DNA from: Strigamia acuminata
Lineage: Eukaryota; Arthropoda; Chilopoda; Geophilomorpha; Linotaeniidae
Assembly (NCBI GenBank): GCA_949358305.1
Contig: OX442315.1
Coordinates: 23,648,427 to 23,712,426, forward strand
Direction: 5' to 3'
Length of the DNA stretch: 64,000 bases
Below are positions 57,446-64,000 of the stretch, one piece after another; the first letter of the stretch is position 1; every line of letters starts with the position of its first letter. Both the position numbers and the translations under genes were made by a program. Under the pieces are notes generated by a model. It did no database searches, was not told the DNA's origin, and saw only the letters and a program-made list of their open reading frames with translations.

Positions 57446-60400
57446 TCATTCGGATTCATTGTCATTAAATTGATGATATCGGTTAGTGCACTCTGAAATT
57501 GGTGCTCTTGAGTCATTATATGAAAATGATGTTGGATTGTCCATAATTATAGCCTGAAAAATAGTAAAATAGATTATTATTAGTGATAAAATGCCAATCA
57601 TTAATGGTTTATGTTTTTTCTTTTTTTATTGGCGTCGATTATCCCAATTTTAGTGTTATTCATGTGCATCAATAATGAGCTGCTTTGTCTTCCTGTTTTG
57701 AAAACTAATATTGCAAGTAATTGAAAATTTACTTTCTTTTCTTTGCTGTTTAGCCTTTTAGGTATTGAATTTTCTATTTTTGCTCATTTCTCTGTCTAGT
57801 CATGCTTCCAGCCAGAATTATTTAAGTCATGCCTGCTATAAATTGATATTTTTTTATTACGCTGTAGGAAAATATTTAAGATGACAGTCATTTATCAAGC
57901 GATGAGCACATTATGAACAATTGATTTCTCTATTTACACGTGAAAAGCCACAGTCATTATCATTACATTACCGGTTGATACTATTATGGAGTACATACAA
58001 CCGGGGGTACGACATAGGTGAAAAAATTCCTGATTCCCAAAGATTCCCACAGATTCCAATCTCGGAAATCGTCGCGAATCTCGTGAAATCTCGCAAAATC
58101 TCACTAGAACTCGTAAAATCTTACAATATTATAGCCAAATCCCGAGATTCCGAGAGATTCCCTAGTGGAATATTAGAGGGTGTACCCGTATGTCGTACAC
58201 CCACCCCTGTCAATTTTAATTACTTCTGTCTTTGCCCATGTCCAAGTTAAGTTAACCTAAAACCGCATAAATTCTGACCTTTCAAGTTTTTATGATTATA
58301 AACATCTGTTTCTGATATTGATGCATTTGAAACGAGTCTCATGCAACTGACGTGTAATAAATCTCATTTATTTCGATTTTAGTCAGCGACAGGAAAAGTA
58401 CTCAATTACCTGCGTCTCTTCGTTAATGGGTGGGTCTTTAAGAAAGAAGCACAACGGACAATACAGGAGATTAATAATTCCGACCGTCCGTAAAAGCCAA
58501 GGAAACCCTACGGATTTGACCACTTCGCCACCGACCAGAGGAGCTAATAAAAATAATTCACATCGTGCAAATTGAATCATTAAAATTGTATATTTCTTTA
58601 CCTAAAGAATATGCTAAGCTGACTGCTACTTGTGCAATGGCATAAACACTTCCGTATACAGCCACGTGTCGTGCATCTACCAACCAAGCCAATAAAGGCA
58701 TGAGAGCTGCGTCTGTAAGCCCTGAATGGTGGAGTTGTCTCATTAATGTTAATACCAAGACTGAGTTAGGCATTGCGCAGACTTACCGATTCCCAAGCCC
58801 ATTCCGAAATGGGGTAAGATTAGATGTGACATTGCAGTTGCTAGAGGAATCTGAAGAAAGAGATCTATCTCTGACAAGGAATATAGACAGTGCACTCAGT
58901 CTTTTTTCTTTTATTCTTTTTATATCGTTATTTCGTATATTTCATTGCGGAAGAAAGAGTAAATTATAATTTTATTATACTTTACCAAGTTAGCACAAAT
59001 GCCAACAAGAAGCAAAGAGCAGAATGCAGTCAACCATCTTTAACAAAAAAAAATATATGTATTATTCACAAATGAAAAATACAACCAACGAAAACATGTT
59101 TTGAATGAATAAGCAATTATTTTTACCGTCCTAATTTATACGTGAGAACTCCTAAATTGCTACCAAGAAGGTAGCCAAGACTGTCAGGTACAAACACAGT
59201 GCCTGGGAACATATAGTCTGGTTAGTAGGTAGAGCACATTTGTTATTTATTGAGGTGTTGTTAAATTACTTACCTAGCTGCCATTTTTCAGGTTTTATTG
59301 TATCCATTAACCAGATAGGAAGACATGGTTCTAAGACAGCCATAGCACTTGTTGATACACAAATGGCCCCTGCATTGAAATAAAATAAAATAAATTTATA
59401 TTTATATTCTGCTTTTTGAGAAGTAAATTTGTGGCCGTCGATATGTAAAATTATTGGTATCTTTGAACTAACAGAGCCGATATCTATTCAATTTTTTTCG
59501 TCTGCATGGATAAAAACAATAATGGACCTTTAACCATATTCATAAATATTGGCATAGAAATGAACCCACCAATAGAAATGCAAACATGGGAATTTGAGCC
59601 AAAGGCAATATCTTTTTGGTACGGAGCATTCACTAAATGTAAATTTATGACTTTATTTTTAAAGATAACAAAAGAATAGTAATAACTCAAGACATTATAC
59701 TAATGAGTAATTTTTTATCTAAGAAAAGTCCAGAAAAGTGAAGCCAACCGATTGGTGGGCTGGCGCCCAGTGAGATGTGAGATTTCAATTCCACCTCGCC
59801 ATTTGAAGGCCCCATCGCCATGGTAACAGTAAAATGGTGCGAAAGAAGTGTCTAGTGACCCGTTAAGACATAGTTGGTGGCTGACTGCTTTCTGGCATCT
59901 CGCATTTAATAATGCGGGACAAGGTGTGGATTTTTATGGTACCGAATTCGGTTCTGCTACATACGTGATGTTTTTCCTTGCAAAGCAGCCATAAAAAGTT
60001 TTGCAACTCAAATCGTATCGTATTTTCAACTGCATATTAAATATTGCGTAACAGAACACTTGACATTTACTACTCGACAAATCTTGTTTCTTGTGTTTGC
60101 ATCGCATCATATAATGCATTTTTAGCTACAAAAAAGCCCGCCTGGGGTTATCGCAAGTAAACTCAATGACATTTGATACCAGTAACATAGTTACCTATAG
60201 TCAACAAAGTTATATCAGTGTACAAAATACGATTTTGTTCGTTGCTAGTCATTTCGGTACATACAATGTCGCACTATTTACAAACAAGACCATGGTTTAT
60301 ATATAACTATGTACAGATACGAGCCACTTCGATGGAAAGCCATATTTTTGGGATTTGAATGAAACTTTACGAGCAACTCGTTTTTTATTCCATTTTGAAT

Positions 60401-61945
60401 TATGGCAGTTTTTATTTCTGCATTTACGCAATAAATTTGCTCGTGTTTATTCGTACTTTACACCTGAATCACATTGTGATTGGATCTGCTTTTTTGTAGA
60501 AAAATAAGAAAAAAAAAAGCTTTCTTTTGATTGAAAGGGCGAGTGTACGGCTCAAACAAGTCTTTTCACACACGGATTCCAATTCCCGCAAGAGCCAGCA
60601 CAAAAGAATGGATCCAAAACAGAAAATAAAGAATGAAGAATAAAAATAAAAAAAATCTAACTTTCTTGCTTACCAGCTACTATAAGGATGTAAGGATCAC
60701 GAAGGAGATAATGCATTGGCGTACCGAGGAATCTCTGGAATTTTACAAATATCAGCTAATTCAAAATCAGTGCAAAACTTCAACCTTAAACCGAATTTTC
60801 TATTAGTGCAATTTCGAAAATCTCTTGAAAAACAACAATACCTTTAAGCTTTTTGCTACACTTTCATTTTTTCTAATGCATTTTTTGTTGAGCAATTTTA
60901 AATCAGATGGCTCTCTGTATTTATTATATTTGATGCAATTACACATCTTAAGAGCAGTCCTAGGCTCCAGACAGTTAATCGCTCTAAGCAGTGCAGACAG
61001 CAGTTAGCACTGCTATCTTTTATAATTTATATAGAGTTAAAGCAGTAGTCTCACATCACATGAGACGTACACACAGTATGTATCACTGCTTCCTAAAAGA
61101 CAGGTTTCATTGCTCTTTGCTTGCGTATCACTCCTTTGATGGAGAATGTGCCCACATTGTTTCAGCAAAATCTTTTGTGATGGGGCCTTAAAGAAAGGAC
61201 TACTAAATCAAGAAAATATCCCATTATAGCAGTGCACCATGCGCCAGCAGTATTCTATAGAATGTCGTTCACCTCACTAAAACCCGAATCTTGCCAAATA
61301 TGAAACGTTCATGGAAAATATCGATTCTACATTTTTCTCATGACATTTAAGCTTTAATTTATAGAAATTTTTTTCAAACTGCACGTTTTAGAATATTGCT
61401 AATTAAAATTGATGCCAAGAATATGAATTTTTGTAAATTTTTTATTATGGTCACTTTACTTACCTCCGTCTGAGTTAAAGGTCTCAAAACAGCCGCTTGC
61501 AAAACTAAAATGACTTTAAACTTTGTATTTTTTTCTCTCATTATTTCAATTTACCTGCATCTAACAGCAACAAAGTGCTAATTACTATAAATGGGGCTTC
61601 TTTACCAACAAAGTCGTACATGAAACCACCAAATGGGTACCCAACTGCAACGAGAGAGAAAAAAAATGGTCAATTAGCTTGCGCAATATCATTAAAACTG
61701 ATAATATTTAAAAGGAAACTTAAAGAAAAATGTTATTTTACTGTCGGGCATAATTAAAGTAACTGTAATTATCGCATATGTTTTTAATAGTTTATGTATT
61801 AACGTTTTAGATTGTCTTAGAGTTGTTAAAATTTACAAAATAACTCATTTACCAAGCACCCCCATAGCCATTCCTCCTAATGCAACGCCCATAATGTGGC
61901 TCCTAACTCTGTCGTCTGTATAAATTGCTGCCAGCAAACTCATAC
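57446..61945 (-). CDS. Vmat: SLC18-family vesicular amine transporter, C-terminal exons (5' partial)
   Basis: Eleven exons, in order of transcription: 61853-61945, 61555-61644, 61464-61504, 60674-60734, 59274-59369, 59127-59202, 58986-59037, 58787-58850, 58602-58721, 58410-58543, 57446-57553 (stop TGA 57448-57446). All borders are AG/GT and all phases join, giving about 310 residues from the end of TM4 to the C-terminus. Motifs match vesicular monoamine transporters: [12 protein letters not shown] then PFGG (TM5), [10 protein letters not shown] (TM6), [11 protein letters not shown] and VLEPCLPIW (TM7), GLTDAALMP (TM10), [13 protein letters not shown] (TM11), VGFPWLL and [11 protein letters not shown] (TM12), and an acidic tail ending DNESE. 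The family exchanges cytosolic amines for vesicle protons. The sequence is nearer VMAT than VAChT; an insect portabella-type relative is possible. The TM11 aspartate expected after YAIA is Gln here. The remaining 5' exons lie beyond 64000. Confidence 0.9.
57554..58409 (-). other. Last intron of the transporter gene
   Basis: 856 bases bounded by GTAATT and TTTTTCAG on the minus strand. It contains a G+C-richer stretch at 58030-58160 with repeated (g/t)CTCG-AAATC words, similar in flavour to 22376-22460. Confidence 0.7.
59370..60673 (-). other. Intron of the transporter gene
   Basis: 1,304 bases between the TM7 exon and the preceding 61-bp exon. It holds an X-box-like CGCCATGGTAAC (59816-59827) and a tRNA-like TTCAATTCCACCTCGCC stretch near 59785-59800 that is too degraded to call. 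Confidence 0.7.
60735..61463 (-). other. Intron of the transporter gene
   Basis: 729 bases with donor and acceptor in phase with neighbouring exons. No other feature seen. Confidence 0.7.
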
Positions 61946-64000
61946 CTAAAATAACCATAAAATAAAAATTAATATTTTCACCCTAATCGCTTATAATTAA
62001 TGAAAAACAATGGATAACATACAGAATTGTTATTTAAATACCTTAATCAATTTGTAATTTCAACATATACCTTTTTTTCTAATAAATTCAACGTACAAAA
62101 ATAGATTCAAAATTAAAAAGCAGAGTTGTGTTTCTGTTGAATGCCACGCATAGTTTCCACGTTAATAGGAAAATTCAATGGTATTTGTAATTAAGATAGG
62201 GAAAATGAAGCTAAAAATTTCTTCTTCTTTTTTTCATTTCCACTAAATGAATTGGAAAAGTCGAAATCCTTTGAGCTTGATAGCTTCAGAATTGATTTCC
62301 CGACCTTTCTAAGATAATTGTCATTCACTATCAGCCTTGGTGAAATTTTCCTCGGTACTCTATTACCTTCGAATGGAAAGGGCAAATGGGCATTTAACTG
62401 CAGCCTCGTAGGAGACTTGTGCATTTCCAATTATCTCTCAGTGCATGTTGCATTCATATGTAATTCGCTAGAAACCCAAGTTTATTTTGATAAGCGGGAA
62501 AATGTTGTGCACGAATTTCAATCTCCATATTAAATATAAAACTTTGTAAACATTTCGCATTTTCGTATCAAATCAACATTACATTAAAAATTAAAGAGTG
62601 TCCCTCTCTTCGCAAAAGGTTAAAATTGCAATTCTAATTATAAAATTACACGTAGAGCAGCGTTAATCCCACGCCAGCTTCATTTGCTTACAGATAACGC
62701 AATAAGCTTAAATCAATATCATACTGACTGAGCACACGTGTCGTTTTAAGAGCCCAACTCTTTTTTACGCATGAATTTGAATAAAAAAACATTCCAAAAA
62801 GTTTAAAGCACTTAACGTTGACCTTTGACGTCAAGTCGACTGACAACAAGAACTGGGTGTTTTTAAATGCTTGTCATTGCACTTCTAATACAACTACGTT
62901 CGTGTGACCAGGTCCACTTTGGTTTGTTTGCATGCACTTAAAGTTTACACTTATCTGAACAATAAAAGCGTGTTTAATGACATAATAAGCGATACGTAAT
63001 TTCACAATTTATTCATGAAGTTTAAGATTTTAATTTATAATAAATACGAGTGCAAGAAAAATTATTGTAAATATACGTAGAGTAGTTAATATTTCTTAGG
63101 AATTAATGAAACGAAAATAGTTCATCGTTTACACAGTAATGTTATAATACTGCATATTTATTTAAAGATTTTTGTTTCGCGCCAGGGGTGCTGTGATGTG
63201 CTGCGCTGCTCGACAGTTGTGCTGTGCGCAAAGCACGGGGCAGAAGCGCAGCACAACGAATAGATCTCGCGGGTCTACTGTACTGAGTGAAGTTGAACTG
63301 TTGCAACTAAGCAACATAACTATCATTTGCCGGTGGAAATTGACTAGAAAATATAGCTAATAATAACGAAAATTCAAATAAAGAATCACTCAACCTGATC
63401 CGTCGTGCGAGTAAACAACAACATTACTGTAACTTTTCATATCAAATATAAATATGCATTATGTATGCATGCTCACTGGTATATGAAATACCAACTTTCA
63501 GAATGATTTTTATTTACTCAAAAAATATTTTACGCAGTTAGTGAAAGACTAGACCGTATGGTGAGAATGTAAACATCTTTATCCCTTGGAAGACGATAAC
63601 ACAAACAGCTATTGTTCCTACCATATAAATGTTGTCAAGGGGTTTAATTAGAGCGGTCTGCAACATATAATTCTCTTGTATAATAGGGCGCATAGCGGGT
63701 GGTGTGCGGGAAGAGGATCGGCCAACGAAAACATAATTTCTTCTTCTTTACATTAAAAAAAATATTAGTAAACATCAACAATGAAGTTTTATAAAATAAC
63801 TGTTATTTGCGCTCGTAATTTGGATAAGCGGTTGCACCGTAATTACAAGGTACTCTCTGTGTGTGTGTGGTTGATAAACTTAAGTATTTGGTTTTCTAAA
63901 GAAAATTTTATAAAAATGTTTTCTAAGTTTAGAAAAAGTGTAAGCAATAAAAATACAAAACAACATAAAATAATCCTTAAGACAGTCGTAAAGCGTCGAG
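61946..64000 (-). other. Intron of the transporter gene, continuing beyond the window
   Basis: The first exon found (61853-61945) begins at phase 1, so coding sequence for the N-terminus, including TM1, must lie upstream. I found no exon on the minus strand here. A G+C-rich patch at 63180-63290 contains an inverted GTGCTGCGC (63198-63206) / GCGCAGCAC (63246-63254). Confidence 0.55.

Noticed and set aside
59750-59830. tRNA-like or SINE-like stretch in a transporter intron
   Set aside because: Only the TTCAATTCC box fits; stems and A-box are not convincing.
1-64000. CRISPR arrays, bacterial operons, rRNA genes
   Set aside because: None seen; splice structure and gene content are animal.

Overview
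The window is eukaryotic, AT-rich and gene-poor, with long non-coding stretches, short spliceosomal introns and many repeats. A beta-adrenergic-like octopamine receptor and a vesicular monoamine transporter-type gene point to an arthropod or a close protostome relative. I cannot name the species from the sequence alone.

Layout. Positions 1-13276 hold almost all of a long, intact-looking Ty3/Gypsy LTR retrotransposon on the + strand. The 5' LTR is cut by the window edge at LTR base 523. It is followed by a tRNA-Gln-type primer-binding site, gag (1920-4016), pol (3998-8284), a third ORF of unknown function (9427-11133), a polypurine tract and a complete 1,537-bp 3' LTR (11740-13276). By eye the 1,015 shared LTR bases are identical, so the insertion is young. 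Gag and pol overlap at a canonical A AAA AAC slip site followed by an 8-bp stem-loop, the layout of a -1 programmed frameshift.

Positions 13277-32658 are mostly non-coding. They hold four candidate small exons (14152-14991), a hAT-type MITE with a perfect 8-bp target duplication (18112-18266), a possible SINE (17704-17882), and a repeat cluster at 22-26 kb (hairpins, a 21-bp minisatellite, a roughly 1-kb foldback-like inverted repeat and a second MITE). Candidate 5' exon and promoter sequence for the receptor lies at 27.8-28.1 kb and 32.0 kb.

Positions 32659-34447 hold a receptor gene with an uninterrupted 408-codon frame and three short upstream ORFs. Positions 34448-57445 show no convincing gene, only simple repeats, a tRNA-like sequence and weak open frames. 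Positions 57446-61945 (minus strand) hold the last 11 coding exons of an SLC18 (VMAT/VAChT family) transporter. I assembled these from splice sites and matching phases; the 5' exons lie beyond the window. The transporter keeps the SLC18 framework but has Gln where the TM11 aspartate is expected.

How the genes work together: an SLC18 transporter would load amines into synaptic vesicles and the receptor would sense released octopamine. They are separate genes on opposite strands about 23 kb apart, so any functional link is inference.
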